Below are positions 52,215 to 61,752 of a stretch of 64,000 nucleotides of DNA, one piece after another (within the stretch, counting starts at the first letter, position 1; the number at the start of each line of letters is the position of its first letter). This stretch comes from Dorea_D sp963559605 (GTDB taxonomy: Bacteria > Bacillota > Clostridia > Lachnospirales > Lachnospiraceae): assembly GCA_963559605.1 (NCBI GenBank), contig CAUWLL010000010.1:13132-77131 (forward strand), given 5' to 3'. Made by a program: the position numbers and the translations under genes. The notes under the pieces were generated by a model. That model saw only the letters and a list, made by a program, of their open reading frames with translations. It did not search any database and was not told where the DNA came from.

Positions 52215-53076
52215 GTTTCAGCCTTCCTTTCAATAGTGATCCCCATTTTCTGGAGTCTGTCTTTTTATTCTGAATATGCAGTAAGGATTCTCGAAGTTCT
52301 TCTTTTGAGATTCTCCGTTTCAGCCTTCCGCCCTGTGCTACAGATATAGCTCCGGTCTCCTCAGAAACAACCACGATCAAAGCATCGCTGACCTCACTCA
52401 TTCCCACTGCTGCACGATGTCTTGTCCCCAAATCCTTACTGAGCCCCATATTGTCAGACAACGGTAAATAGCATGTTGCTGACACGATACGGTCTCCCCG
52501 GATAATAATCGCACCGTCATGAAGCGGTGTATTGTGTTCAAATATATTCATCAACACCTGCTTAGAAACGATACAGTCCATATGTATACCCGTACTTTCA
52601 TACTCTGTCAGGTGGATTGCCTGCTCTACCACAATAAGCGCTCCGGTTTTTACCCGTCCCATGCTGTAACATGCCTCCACAATGCTGTCTACCGTCTCCT
52701 GACTGAATCGCGCTTTGTCCTTGGACGTCTCAAAAGGAACGATGTTAGAAACAAATCCTTTTTCTCCCAGCTTTTCAAGAGCTCTGCGCAGCTCCGGCTG
52801 AAACACAACAATTGCTGCCGTAGCCATAACCGTAACCATATTACGGGCAATAAAAAGTATGGTATGCATCTGAAAAACAGACGCAACAAGAATGAAAACA
52901 GCCAACACTGTGATTCCGCGAAGCAACATCCAAGCCTTTGTATTCTTAATCCAGATCATAAGATAGTAGATCAAAAATGTCAGGATCAATACTTCCAGAA
53001 CATCTGTAAATCGAATATTCGGAAAATAAACATCCGCTACGTACTGCTGTAAAATTCGTGAAATCCGTTGTTCCAT
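52192..53076 (-). CDS. cdaA: Diadenylate cyclase CdaA
   Basis: The protein has three N-terminal membrane segments (about 25-95) and a C-terminal DAC domain with HDGAIIIRGDRIVSATCYLPLS and the GTRHRAAVGMSE motif, the two nucleotide-binding motifs of c-di-AMP synthases. It condenses two ATP to c-di-AMP, which controls potassium and osmolyte balance and so cell-wall integrity. CAGGAGGTGACAAG before the ATG at 53076 is a strong ribosome site. It is encoded with its regulator cdaR. Confidence 0.95.
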   Translation of the reverse strand: MEQRISRILQQYVADVYFPNIRFTDVLEVLILTFLIYYLMIWIKNTKAWMLLRGITVLAVFILVASVFQMHTILFIARNMVTVMATAAIVVFQPELRRALEKLGEKGFVSNIVPFETSKDKARFSQETVDSIVEACYSMGRVKTGALIVVEQAIHLTEYESTGIHMDCIVSKQVLMNIFEHNTPLHDGAIIIRGDRIVSATCYLPLSDNMGLSKDLGTRHRAAVGMSEVSDALIVVVSEETGAISVAQGGRLKRRISKEELRESLLHIQNKKTDSRKWGSLLKGRLKHERKTDE

Positions 53077-53126
53077 CTTGTCACCTCCTGTTCTGCTTTT
53101 CTAATATTTGTATCGTATACCCCAAT

Positions 53127-54284
53127 CTACATGCTTAAATCTTTTTTCAGACTTTGGGTCAACAGCATCTTGTTGACTTCATCTATATCATGCTTCTTCG
53201 CAGACGGTCCTCTTTGTGGATCTGGTCTCCTTTTTGAAACCGCACCACCCTTTCCGTTCTTTCCCGTTCTCAGTTCTGCCTCTGACCGTTTTGGCTGAAC
53301 CTTCCCGCCTTTTTGTTTTCTGCGGCGAACATCATCGGTATCAATAATCTCCGTTTCGCGGTGCTCATTGATTCGTTTCACAGTTTTCTCCGGTGTCGCA
53401 ACAGACAACTTAGGAACTGCCTTCACATAATAATAGTATTCATCATCTTCAAATTGAAGATTCTCACTTCTCGTATAATCCACAGTGAAAAATATCAACT
53501 CTAACACAAGACCAACTACAACAGCGGCAATATTTCCACCAATAAGTGTTCCATAAGACACGGAAACACCCATGGCAATATCCCCTGCTACAATCACTAC
53601 AATGTCCGTAATCGCTCCCACAATGATCGCCAATTTCCACGCATGATCTGCTGACTGACGGCGAATCGTATATACAAGCATCAGGCAGATTATAAATGCT
53701 GCAATTACAATCCACATCTCTTTATTCTGGAACACCTGCTGTAAATATGTAGAAATGTCGGTCATAAACCCTTTATTTCCTTTTCCCTCTAACCCCGGGG
53801 CAGCCTTTTTTATATACTGCATCATGTAATGAACAATCGTTCCGAAACTTACCGCAACAAGAGCAATAGGGGTAGATACGAGACCGTATGCGACCGGAAT
53901 AACATAGGGAATCTTAAGCACAAATGCTATCGGCGTTAAAAGTACGATCAGAGCCATCTTTGGCGTTAACCGAAAATAAAAGATATACATGATCAAAAAT
54001 ACAATCGCCGTCACAGCAAAAACACTTAACGATACAGCAAACATATGTGCCAAGATCAATGCCGTCGCAACGACCACCGTAATGATCGCCGGAAAAAATG
54101 CACAGATAACAGCAAGCGCCACCGCAACGATCGGGGAAGAAGCAGCCTTCATAAATCCAACATTGTCGTTGATCAGATAAAAAGCCAGAAACGCTATCGC
54201 AAACTGAACTACCTTATCAATAATCCTAGAATTTTTTGCATACAATTCCTGGAGCTTCTCTTTTAACACAAATATACTTTCCAT
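53127..54284 (-). CDS. Conserved-looking membrane protein with basic C-terminal tail, function unknown
   Basis: The 385-residue protein has a short N-terminal cytoplasmic part (KEKLQELYAKNSRIID), about eight hydrophobic segments (25-270) and a long polar C-terminal tail (290-385) rich in Lys, Arg and Glu (RRRKQKGGKVQPKRSEAEL, DIDEVNKMLLTQ). I do not recognise a family. It starts one base after the stop of the small membrane protein gene upstream, and cdaA follows after 50 bp. The tail suggests a scaffold or regulator of a membrane complex; possible links to division or wall synthesis are unproven. Confidence 0.75.
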   Translation of the reverse strand: MESIFVLKEKLQELYAKNSRIIDKVVQFAIAFLAFYLINDNVGFMKAASSPIVAVALAVICAFFPAIITVVVATALILAHMFAVSLSVFAVTAIVFLIMYIFYFRLTPKMALIVLLTPIAFVLKIPYVIPVAYGLVSTPIALVAVSFGTIVHYMMQYIKKAAPGLEGKGNKGFMTDISTYLQQVFQNKEMWIVIAAFIICLMLVYTIRRQSADHAWKLAIIVGAITDIVVIVAGDIAMGVSVSYGTLIGGNIAAVVVGLVLELIFFTVDYTRSENLQFEDDEYYYYVKAVPKLSVATPEKTVKRINEHRETEIIDTDDVRRRKQKGGKVQPKRSEAELRTGKNGKGGAVSKRRPDPQRGPSAKKHDIDEVNKMLLTQSLKKDLSM

Positions 54285-54285
54285 C

Positions 54286-54681
54286 TTACTTCTTCTCCTT
54301 TTCGTACATCTTGAGCAGTTTTATAAGGTCATGATTATACAGCTTCACTCTGTATCTTGCGTCTTGATGTTTTTTGTTATATATATGACTGGTCACTAAT
54401 CCAAACACGATCAATGTCATAATATACCCTGCAATTGCCACACCTATAATTGTAAACAACAGCCCCATAGACATTCCTGCCATCAATTTCTCCAAACCTG
54501 CAAACACAAGTAACGCAGCCAGACATGCATATCCGACCGTAACCCATAAAATGGAACAGATAACATGTATTCCCGCATAATCTTTTCTGTAATATTCACT
54601 GATTTTAAAATCCTCTTTTCCTTGCGTCTGCTCATAAAGAGCAAGTTTGGTCATTAATTTCACTCTGTCTACATCTAACAT
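54286..54681 (-). CDS. Small membrane protein of unknown function
   Basis: A 131-residue protein with an N-terminal helical part (MLDVDRVKLMTKLALYEQTQGKEDFKISEYY), two long hydrophobic segments (about 45-65 and 75-100) and a short basic end (LIKLLKMYEKEKK). The ATG at 54681 is preceded by GAGGTGGATT, better than an in-frame codon at 54708. It is translated just before the 385-residue membrane protein gene, so the two are likely partners. No family recognised. Confidence 0.75.
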   Translation of the reverse strand: MLDVDRVKLMTKLALYEQTQGKEDFKISEYYRKDYAGIHVICSILWVTVGYACLAALLVFAGLEKLMAGMSMGLLFTIIGVAIAGYIMTLIVFGLVTSHIYNKKHQDARYRVKLYNHDLIKLLKMYEKEKK

Positions 54682-54725
54682 AATCCACCTCGAAACACAT
54701 TTCTCCACTTTTAAACGTTATTTTC

Positions 54726-54755
54726 AGTATAACAAATATCAGTATCCTTGTCCAA
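54726..54755 (-). promoter_or_regulatory. Candidate extended -10 promoter for the membrane-protein/cdaA genes
   Basis: Minus strand TTGGAC (54755-54750), 18 bases, TGTTATACT with the extended TG (about 54734-54726). It overlaps the last codons of comF and lies 45 bases before the small membrane protein start, so it would separate the cda genes from the recD2-comF transcript. Confidence 0.45.
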
Positions 54756-55452
54756 TACTAATAGTTAAAAAGTAAACTTTTTCCACACCTGCTCTTTTTA
54801 GTACTTGCGCCACCGCATCGATCGTACTTCCTGTAGTATATATATCATCCACTATAAGTACGCTTTTGGCTCTGCCGATCCGGTATCTCTGTGCAAATGT
54901 CCCGGAAAGACTCTGCCTTCTTTCTCTCTGGCTTTTCTGTTTTTGAGGAGCCGTATTCTTTATTCTTGCCACCAATTCTGTCTCCACAGAAATGTGCATT
55001 TTTCTTCCCAGCTCTTTTGCCAGAAGCTCCGCCTGATTATATCCTCTTTTCCTTCTTCTCTTTGTATGGAGCGGTACGGGAATAATGACTTCCGGATTCC
55101 ATTCTCGAATGAGAGCGCCGTATTTTCGCACAGCTTCTCTTGCATAACTGCGTCCAAAGCTACGCTCATTGTGATATTTAAATCGATAAATAGATGTGCT
55201 GACAGGTTCTTTGTGTATCCAAAGAGATACTCCTCTGTCATAAAAATGACGGATATGAGTGCAGTCATGGCAATACTCATCTTCCTCATTCCGGATCGGC
55301 TTACCGCAGCGCATACACCTGTTCCCAGGAATATCCAGATTTTTCAAATGCTCCCGACATTTCCGGCAGATTCCTTCTCTGCTTGGTTTTCCACAAAAAG
55401 GACAGATTTCCGGCCATAAAAGACATACGATTTTTTCCAATATTTTTTTCAA
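54739..55452 (-). CDS. comF: ComF family phosphoribosyltransferase-like protein
   Basis: A 237-residue protein with two zinc-binding cysteine clusters (CPFCGKPSREGICRKC, about 17-33; CMRCGKPIRNEEDEYCHDC, about 46-65) and a C-terminal phosphoribosyltransferase domain with VLIVDDIYTTGSTIDAV. ComF proteins take part in natural DNA uptake or in DNA metabolism; many bacteria keep the gene without being competent. It starts at a TTG overlapping the recD2 stop (TTGA), so the two are coupled. Confidence 0.93.
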   Translation of the reverse strand: MKKILEKIVCLLWPEICPFCGKPSREGICRKCREHLKNLDIPGNRCMRCGKPIRNEEDEYCHDCTHIRHFYDRGVSLWIHKEPVSTSIYRFKYHNERSFGRSYAREAVRKYGALIREWNPEVIIPVPLHTKRRRKRGYNQAELLAKELGRKMHISVETELVARIKNTAPQKQKSQRERRQSLSGTFAQRYRIGRAKSVLIVDDIYTTGSTIDAVAQVLKRAGVEKVYFLTISIGQGY

Positions 55453-57662
55453 GATAAAAATTCTCGGATTCGTTCAGATAAGCTTGTATTTCGTTCCTGT
55501 TCTTGCGTATTTTGGATCATTTCCTGAAATACTGCGTCACTCCCCACAAGTGTTACGCATTTCTTTGCTCTTGTGACAGCTGTATATAAAAGGTTCCTGT
55601 TATACAATTGCCTAGGCCCTTGTAAAAGCGGAATCACAACTGCCGGATACTCGCTTCCCTGTGCTTTATGTATGGTGATCGCGTAGGCAAGCTCTAATTC
55701 TTCCAGAAGACTATAGGGATACTTTACCTTCCGGTGTTCGTCAAACTCTACGGTAATGCTTTCTTCATATGTATTAATCTCCCGGATGATTCCCATATCT
55801 CCGTTAAAGATGCCAAGCCCTTTGTCTATAGTCATGCCATATTTTGTAGTAACTTCCCACTCCAACTGGTAATTATTTTTAATCTGCATGACCTTATCAC
55901 CCTCTCGGAAGAGCCTGTCGCCATACTCCTTCTCCTGCTTCCCTTTCTCCGGCGGATTCAAATACTCCTGCAAAATCTTATTCAGCCTTTCCACCCCCAG
56001 AAGACCTTTTCGCATAGGCGTCAGCACCTGTATATCATAAGGTTCGGCATTCACATACTTTGGCATCTTCTGTTGTACCAGCGTGATAGCGTTACTGATG
56101 ATCATATTCGGATCCTGCCGTTTCAAAAAGAAAAAATCCCGACTCTGATTATCCAGTATAACCGGCTCACCCCGGTTAATTTTATGGGCGTTAACTACAA
56201 TATCGCTCTCTCCTGCCTGCCGGAAAATTTTCTTTAGCATAACAACTGGAAAACATTCCGAATCAATAATATCTTTCAACACACTGCCCGGTCCCACACT
56301 CGGAAGCTGGTTACGGTCTCCCACCAGTATAAGTCTTGTCCCGGGTACGATCGCATGCAAAAGCGCGTACATAAGCGGAAGGTCTACCATTGACATCTCA
56401 TCAATAATAACGACGTCTGCCTCCAGAGGATTTTCTTCATTCCGTCCAAATCCGGTATTTCCTTCCGTTTCTGGATTTCCGTTCACCTCCAGAAGGCGGT
56501 GGATAGTCTGGGCTTCATATCCTGTCGCTTCTGTCATCCGCTTTGCAGCCCTTCCGGTAGGAGCTGCCAAAAAGATGTCCATTCCCTCACTTTCAAAAAA
56601 ATGTATCATAGCGTTGATCGTCGTTGTCTTTCCCGTACCGGGTCCTCCGGTCAATACGACAATTCCGTTTTTTGCCGCTTCCATAACAGCTCTTTCCTGC
56701 ATTTCATCCAGTTCAAGTCCTGTATTTTTCTCGATCTTACGGAGCCTCTGTCTAAGCGCCGTATCTGCCAATTCTTCTCTGACATTCAAATCATGGAGCA
56801 TCCCTGCAACATTTAGCTCCATGTAATAATAATGAGAAGCATATACTTTTGTACCGTCTGCGCCCTGCTTTAACACAACTTTTTTTTCCATCGCAAGATC
56901 CATCAGATACTTCTCAATATGTTCTATTTCCACTCCCAGCAGTTCCCCTGTCCGCCACAAAAGAGCATCCTGCTTCAGATATACATGTCCTTCTCCTACA
57001 CCCTGCAAAAGAGTATAGAAAATACCGCTGCGAATCCGAAAGTCTGAATCTGTGTGGATCCCCACTTTCGCAGCAATCTCATCAGCGGTCTTAAACCCGA
57101 CACCGGGCACATGATCTGCGATCTGGTATGGATTTTCCTCTATGACACGGTAAACATTCTGTCCATAGTGCTGATAAATCTTCGCCGCAAGCGTAGTGGA
57201 TATTCCATACTTCTGCAAATAAATCATAGCTTCACGCATATCCTTTTTTTCTGATGCCTGAAGCGCAATCTCTCTTGCTTTTCTCTCACTGATTCCCTTA
57301 ATCTCAGCAAGACGCTCCGGCTCTTCTTCAATAATACGAAACGTATCTTCTTTGAATTTCTTTACGATCCTTCCTGCAAGAGCCGTGCCGATTCCCTTGA
57401 TCGCTCCGGAACCCAGGTAACGCTCTATAGACACAAGATCCTCCGGTGCGCAGACTTTGGACGTTTCCACCTGAAGCTGAGTTCCGTAGAGCTTGTGCAC
57501 AATAAACTCTCCCTCCAACTCCAAAAGCTCTCCTTCTTCAATATAATGAAACTTCCCGACACAGGTCAGATCCCCATCATCATTGTTTAAGTTAAATACT
57601 GTATAGCCGTTTTCTTCGTTCCGAAATACAATATGTTCTACATAACCTTTTATCTTTTCCAT
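55449..57662 (-). CDS. recD2: RecD2-type ATP-dependent DNA helicase
   Basis: The 737-residue protein has an N-terminal OB-like and helix-hairpin-helix region (about 70-220: YLGSGAIKGIGTALAGRIV, GISERKAREIAL) and superfamily-1B helicase motifs. These are Walker A LTGGPGTGKTTT (about 345), VIIDEMSMVDLPLM (motif II), VGDRNQLPSVGPG and AITIHKAQGSEYP. RecD2 is a 5'-3' helicase acting in repair and replication. It is encoded with comF and just after mreB with a 30-bp gap. Length matches RecD2. Confidence 0.95.
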   Translation of the reverse strand: MEKIKGYVEHIVFRNEENGYTVFNLNNDDGDLTCVGKFHYIEEGELLELEGEFIVHKLYGTQLQVETSKVCAPEDLVSIERYLGSGAIKGIGTALAGRIVKKFKEDTFRIIEEEPERLAEIKGISERKAREIALQASEKKDMREAMIYLQKYGISTTLAAKIYQHYGQNVYRVIEENPYQIADHVPGVGFKTADEIAAKVGIHTDSDFRIRSGIFYTLLQGVGEGHVYLKQDALLWRTGELLGVEIEHIEKYLMDLAMEKKVVLKQGADGTKVYASHYYYMELNVAGMLHDLNVREELADTALRQRLRKIEKNTGLELDEMQERAVMEAAKNGIVVLTGGPGTGKTTTINAMIHFFESEGMDIFLAAPTGRAAKRMTEATGYEAQTIHRLLEVNGNPETEGNTGFGRNEENPLEADVVIIDEMSMVDLPLMYALLHAIVPGTRLILVGDRNQLPSVGPGSVLKDIIDSECFPVVMLKKIFRQAGESDIVVNAHKINRGEPVILDNQSRDFFFLKRQDPNMIISNAITLVQQKMPKYVNAEPYDIQVLTPMRKGLLGVERLNKILQEYLNPPEKGKQEKEYGDRLFREGDKVMQIKNNYQLEWEVTTKYGMTIDKGLGIFNGDMGIIREINTYEESITVEFDEHRKVKYPYSLLEELELAYAITIHKAQGSEYPAVVIPLLQGPRQLYNRNLLYTAVTRAKKCVTLVGSDAVFQEMIQNTQEQERNTSLSERIREFLS

Positions 57663-57692
57663 AGTATTTCTCGTTCGTTATCTTCCGGTTTC

Positions 57693-58682
57693 TTAATACT
57701 CCCGACGGTCGCCCATAAACTCTACATATTGCCCGGTTCCGATGGCAACTACTTTCATCGGTTCTTCTGCCGTCATAGTATTAATTCCGGTTCTCTCCTC
57801 AATCAGTTCTTCCAATCCCCGAAGCATTGCTCCGCCACCGGTAAGCATAATTCCACGGTCTAAAATATCCGCTGAAAGTTCCGGCGGCGTACGTTCCAGC
57901 ACTCCGATCACTGCTTCCACAATCTGACCTGTGGGTTCTCTGAGCGCTTCCTCCGTCTCAGAAGACGTCACTGTCACTGTTTTTGGAAGTCCTGTCACCA
58001 GATTGCGCCCTCTCACTTCAACTGCCTCATCTTCCATCATCTGATAGGTAGTCCCGATTTTAATCTTAATATCTTCCGCCGTACGTTCACCGATCAAAAG
58101 ATTGTGTTTCTTACGCATAAACCGTACAATCGCCTCATCAAAATCATCCCCCGCGATTTTTACAGACGTATTGACAACCGTTCCGCCAAGCGAGATCACC
58201 GCAATATCAGACGTACCGCCTCCAATATCTACGATCATATTGCCACATGCTTTGGAAATATCAATCCCGGCTCCGATAGCTGCCGCTACCGGTTCTTCTA
58301 TTAAATATACTTCTCTTGCCCCAGCCGCATAAGTTGCCTCCTCTACAGCCTTTCTTTCCACCTCTGTCACGCCGCTCGGAACACATATGCTGATCCTCGG
58401 CTTTTTAAATGTGCGTTTCCCCAGTGCCTTTTGGACAAAATATTTGATCATCTTCTCTGTGACTGTATAATCTGAGATTACCCCCTGTCTGAGCGGACGG
58501 ATAGCAACGATATTTCCCGGAGTTCTTCCAAGCATCAGACGTGCCTCCTCACCGATTGCTTTGATCGCATTGGTATCTCTGTCAAACGCCACCACCGAAG
58601 GCTCTTTTAAAATAACGCCCTTTCCTTTCACATACACCAGGATACTGGCAGTACCCAGATCGATCCCTATATCTACCGACAT
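57693..58682 (-). CDS. mreB: Rod-shape protein MreB family
   Basis: This 329-residue actin-like protein has IGIDLGTASILVYVKGKG (phosphate loop 1), VSICVPSGVTEVERKAVEE, NMIVDIGGGTSDIAVISLGG (phosphate loop 2) and MLTGGGAMLRGLEEL (adenosine motif). MreB/Mbl filaments guide side-wall synthesis. The start follows AAAGGAGACTGAAT. MreC and MreD are not adjacent, so this is a solitary MreB/Mbl-type gene. It precedes recD2. Confidence 0.95.
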   Translation of the reverse strand: MSVDIGIDLGTASILVYVKGKGVILKEPSVVAFDRDTNAIKAIGEEARLMLGRTPGNIVAIRPLRQGVISDYTVTEKMIKYFVQKALGKRTFKKPRISICVPSGVTEVERKAVEEATYAAGAREVYLIEEPVAAAIGAGIDISKACGNMIVDIGGGTSDIAVISLGGTVVNTSVKIAGDDFDEAIVRFMRKKHNLLIGERTAEDIKIKIGTTYQMMEDEAVEVRGRNLVTGLPKTVTVTSSETEEALREPTGQIVEAVIGVLERTPPELSADILDRGIMLTGGGAMLRGLEELIEERTGINTMTAEEPMKVVAIGTGQYVEFMGDRREY

Positions 58683-58787
58683 ATTCAGTCTCCTTTCATT
58701 ACAACGAACCTGTCTCTGTCTCCATATTCCCTATCTATTTCCATTATCATTTGTTACAGATAAATCATACATCTCAATGCTTGTATC

Positions 58788-58816
58788 ATTATAATCAAAT
58801 TTCCTGTAAATGGAAA
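58788..58816 (-). promoter_or_regulatory. Promoter of mreB
   Basis: Minus strand TTTCCA (58816-58811), 17 bases, TATAAT (58793-58788), in the 189-bp gap between uvrA and mreB. The -10 is perfect; the -35 matches at four of six positions. Confidence 0.5.
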
Positions 58817-58871
58817 CCCCTTTTTCCTTAATTCTTTGTGAAGTACAGAGACCCTTTGTCGAAAGAAAATA

Positions 58872-61715
58872 CTATTTGTCAAGCATTGCACGGATATATC
58901 TTCCGGTATAAGAAACAGGTGTATCCGCCACTTCTTCCGGCGTTCCCTTTGCGATCACAGTTCCACCTTTGTCTCCGCCTTCCGGTCCCATGTCGACAAT
59001 ATAATCTGCCGTTTTGATCACATCCAGATTATGTTCGATCACTACTACCGTATTTCCGTCTGCCGACAGACGTTTCAAAATCTCCGTCAGCTTATGCACG
59101 TCTGCAAAATGAAGCCCGGTAGTCGGCTCATCCAAAATGTAGATCGTCCTTCCGGTGCTTCTTTTACTAAGCTCTGCAGCAAGTTTAATCCTCTGTGCCT
59201 CACCGCCGGAAAGCTGTGTAGACGGCTGTCCCAGCCGAATATAAGACAGTCCCACGTCATAAAGTGTCTCCATCTTTCTTCGGATACTCGGTACATTTTC
59301 AAAAAAATGCAGCGCCTCTTCTACTGTCATGTTCAACACATCATAAATATTCTTCCCTTTGTATTTTACCTCCAAAGTCTCCCTATTATACCGTTTTCCA
59401 TGGCAAACTTCACAAGGCACATATACATCCGGCAGGAAATGCATTTCGATCTTCAGTATTCCATCGCCACTGCACGCCTCACAGCGCCCACCTTTTACAT
59501 TAAAACTAAAGCGTCCTTTTTTATATCCCCGCGCTTTCGCATCCGCCGTTGCCGCAAACAAATCCCGGATCAAATCAAACACTCCTGTATAGGTTGCCGG
59601 ATTAGATCTCGGCGTCCGTCCGATCGGTGACTGGTCAATAGCGATAACTTTGTCAAGCTGATCGATCCCAACTATTTCATCATGCTTTCCCGGAATGGTT
59701 CTGGCACGATTCAGATCCCTTGCCAATCGTTTATACAAAATCTCATTAATAAGAGAGCTTTTCCCGGAACCGGACACTCCGGTGATACAAGTCATAATTC
59801 CAAGCGGAATATCTACATCTACATTTTTCAGATTATTTTCCTTTGCCCCCTTGATCTGAAGCCATCCCGTTGCCTCTTTTCTTACTTCCGGCACCGGAAT
59901 CTTCACTTTACCGCTTAAATAAGCGCCCGTAACAGAGGCTTTGTTCTTCATGATCTGTTCTGCATTTCCAACAGCCACTACTTCTCCGCCATGTTCTCCG
60001 GCTCCCGGGCCAACATCTACAATAAAGTCTGCCTCGCGCATAGTATCCTCGTCATGCTCTACTACCAACACAGAGTTTCCAAGATCCCGCAAATGCTTCA
60101 ATGTATGGAGAAGTTTGTCGTTGTCCCTCTGATGCAGACCGATACTCGGCTCGTCCAAAATGTAAGCAACACCGACGAGACCGGAACCGATCTGAGTAGC
60201 AAGACGGATACGCTGTGCTTCACCGCCGGACAAAGAGCCTGTAGCTCTAGAAAGCGTCAAATAATCCAACCCCACATCCAGCAAAAAACGAATACGGGCG
60301 CGAATCTCTTTTAATATCTGACCGCCAATAAGATTCTGCTGTTCGGTGAGCGTAAGCTGCTCTAAAAATTTCTGAAGCTTTTCGATAGACAATTCCGTTA
60401 GCTCCGCAATATTTTTATCACCTATGGTAACTGCCAGAGCTGCCGGTTTCAAACGCTGCCCCTTACATTCATGACAGGGGGTGATCCGCATAAACTCCTC
60501 ATACTCCGCTTTCATAGTATCGGAACCAGTCTCCCTGTAACGTCTCTCCACATTACGGATCAAACCTTCAAACGCTACATCATAAACACCCTCTCCTCTT
60601 TGTCCTTGATAATGCACTTTCATCTCTTTCCCATTAGTTCCGTGAATCAGAATATCTTTGACTTTCTGCGGATAATCCTTGAACGGAGTTTCCAAGGAGA
60701 AATCATAAGCTTTACTGAGGGCGTTTAATATCGCATAAGTAAAACTTTTTTTATCTGTACAGGACTGCCATCCCATCACGGTAATCGCCCCTTCGGCAAT
60801 ACTCAGGCTCTTATCCGGTATCATTAAATCAATGTCAAATTCCATCTTATATCCCAGACCAAAACACTCCGGGCATGCGCCAAACGGATTATTAAACGAG
60901 AAACTTCTCGGTTCAATCTCATCGATACTGATGCCGCAATCCGGACATGAAAAACTCTGACTGAAATTAAGTGGTTCTCCGCCTATAATATCCACCGTCA
61001 TCAATCCTTCCGCAAGATGCAGAACGTTTTCAATCGAATCCGTCAGACGCTTCTCGATTCCCTCTTTCACAACCAGACGGTCAACTACAATTTCAATATT
61101 ATGTTTGATATTTTTATCCAGTGAGATTTCTTCAGATAACTCATACATGTTACCATCCACCCGCACACGGACATAACCACTTTTCTTTGCGCGCTCAAAT
61201 AATTTGGCATGTGTACCTTTCCTTCCACGTACTACCGGAGCTAACAGTTGGATCTTCGTCTTTTCCGGAAGTTCCATGATCTGGTCTACCATCTGATCCA
61301 CCGTCTGTTTTTTAATCTCTTTTCCACACTTCGGACAGTGCGGAATACCCACTCTCGCATAGAGCAGTCGAAAATAATCATAAATCTCCGTCACCGTTCC
61401 TACTGTAGAACGTGGATTTCGATTGGTGGACTTCTGATCTATGGAAATCGCCGGAGACAAGCCTTCAATACTCTCCACATCCGGTTTCTCCATCTGCCCC
61501 AAGAACTGTCTCGCATAGGAAGACAGCGACTCCATGTAACGTCTCTGCCCTTCCGCATAAATCGTATCAAAAGCAAGGGAAGACTTCCCCGACCCACTCA
61601 GTCCCGTAAGGACAACAAGCTCATTTCTCGGAATATCCAAATCTATATTTTTCAGGTTGTGCTCGTTCGCACCACGAATTTTAATGTATTGTTTATTATC
61701 TTTCTTTTTTGCCAT
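58872..61715 (-). CDS. uvrA: Excinuclease ABC subunit A
   Basis: The protein has two ABC ATPase modules: Walker A GLSGSGKSS (about 35) and GVSGSGKSS (about 650), signatures LSGGEAQRI and QLSGGEAQRI, and Walker B YILDEPSIG and YILDEPTTG. Zinc-finger clusters are CPKCGKEIK, CPDCGIS/CPECFG and CEACSGDG/CEVCHGKR. It recognises bulky DNA damage with UvrB. MAKKK at 61715 fits the family's usual N-terminus; an in-frame ATG at 61742 is possible and neither has a perfect ribosome site. It is co-transcribed with uvrB. Confidence 0.97.
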   Translation of the reverse strand: MAKKKDNKQYIKIRGANEHNLKNIDLDIPRNELVVLTGLSGSGKSSLAFDTIYAEGQRRYMESLSSYARQFLGQMEKPDVESIEGLSPAISIDQKSTNRNPRSTVGTVTEIYDYFRLLYARVGIPHCPKCGKEIKKQTVDQMVDQIMELPEKTKIQLLAPVVRGRKGTHAKLFERAKKSGYVRVRVDGNMYELSEEISLDKNIKHNIEIVVDRLVVKEGIEKRLTDSIENVLHLAEGLMTVDIIGGEPLNFSQSFSCPDCGISIDEIEPRSFSFNNPFGACPECFGLGYKMEFDIDLMIPDKSLSIAEGAITVMGWQSCTDKKSFTYAILNALSKAYDFSLETPFKDYPQKVKDILIHGTNGKEMKVHYQGQRGEGVYDVAFEGLIRNVERRYRETGSDTMKAEYEEFMRITPCHECKGQRLKPAALAVTIGDKNIAELTELSIEKLQKFLEQLTLTEQQNLIGGQILKEIRARIRFLLDVGLDYLTLSRATGSLSGGEAQRIRLATQIGSGLVGVAYILDEPSIGLHQRDNDKLLHTLKHLRDLGNSVLVVEHDEDTMREADFIVDVGPGAGEHGGEVVAVGNAEQIMKNKASVTGAYLSGKVKIPVPEVRKEATGWLQIKGAKENNLKNVDVDIPLGIMTCITGVSGSGKSSLINEILYKRLARDLNRARTIPGKHDEIVGIDQLDKVIAIDQSPIGRTPRSNPATYTGVFDLIRDLFAATADAKARGYKKGRFSFNVKGGRCEACSGDGILKIEMHFLPDVYVPCEVCHGKRYNRETLEVKYKGKNIYDVLNMTVEEALHFFENVPSIRRKMETLYDVGLSYIRLGQPSTQLSGGEAQRIKLAAELSKRSTGRTIYILDEPTTGLHFADVHKLTEILKRLSADGNTVVVIEHNLDVIKTADYIVDMGPEGGDKGGTVIAKGTPEEVADTPVSYTGRYIRAMLDK

Positions 61716-61752
61716 ATCGCTGTTTGTTTTCCTTTCGATCATCTAAAGACTT

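Noticed and set aside
54805..55419. Plus-strand frame of 204 codons opposite comF
   Set aside because: Antisense shadow of a well-supported gene, with Cys/Phe/Ser-rich composition and no promoter or ribosome site.
59031..59630. Plus-strand frame of 199 codons opposite uvrA
   Set aside because: Antisense shadow of uvrA; no supporting signals.
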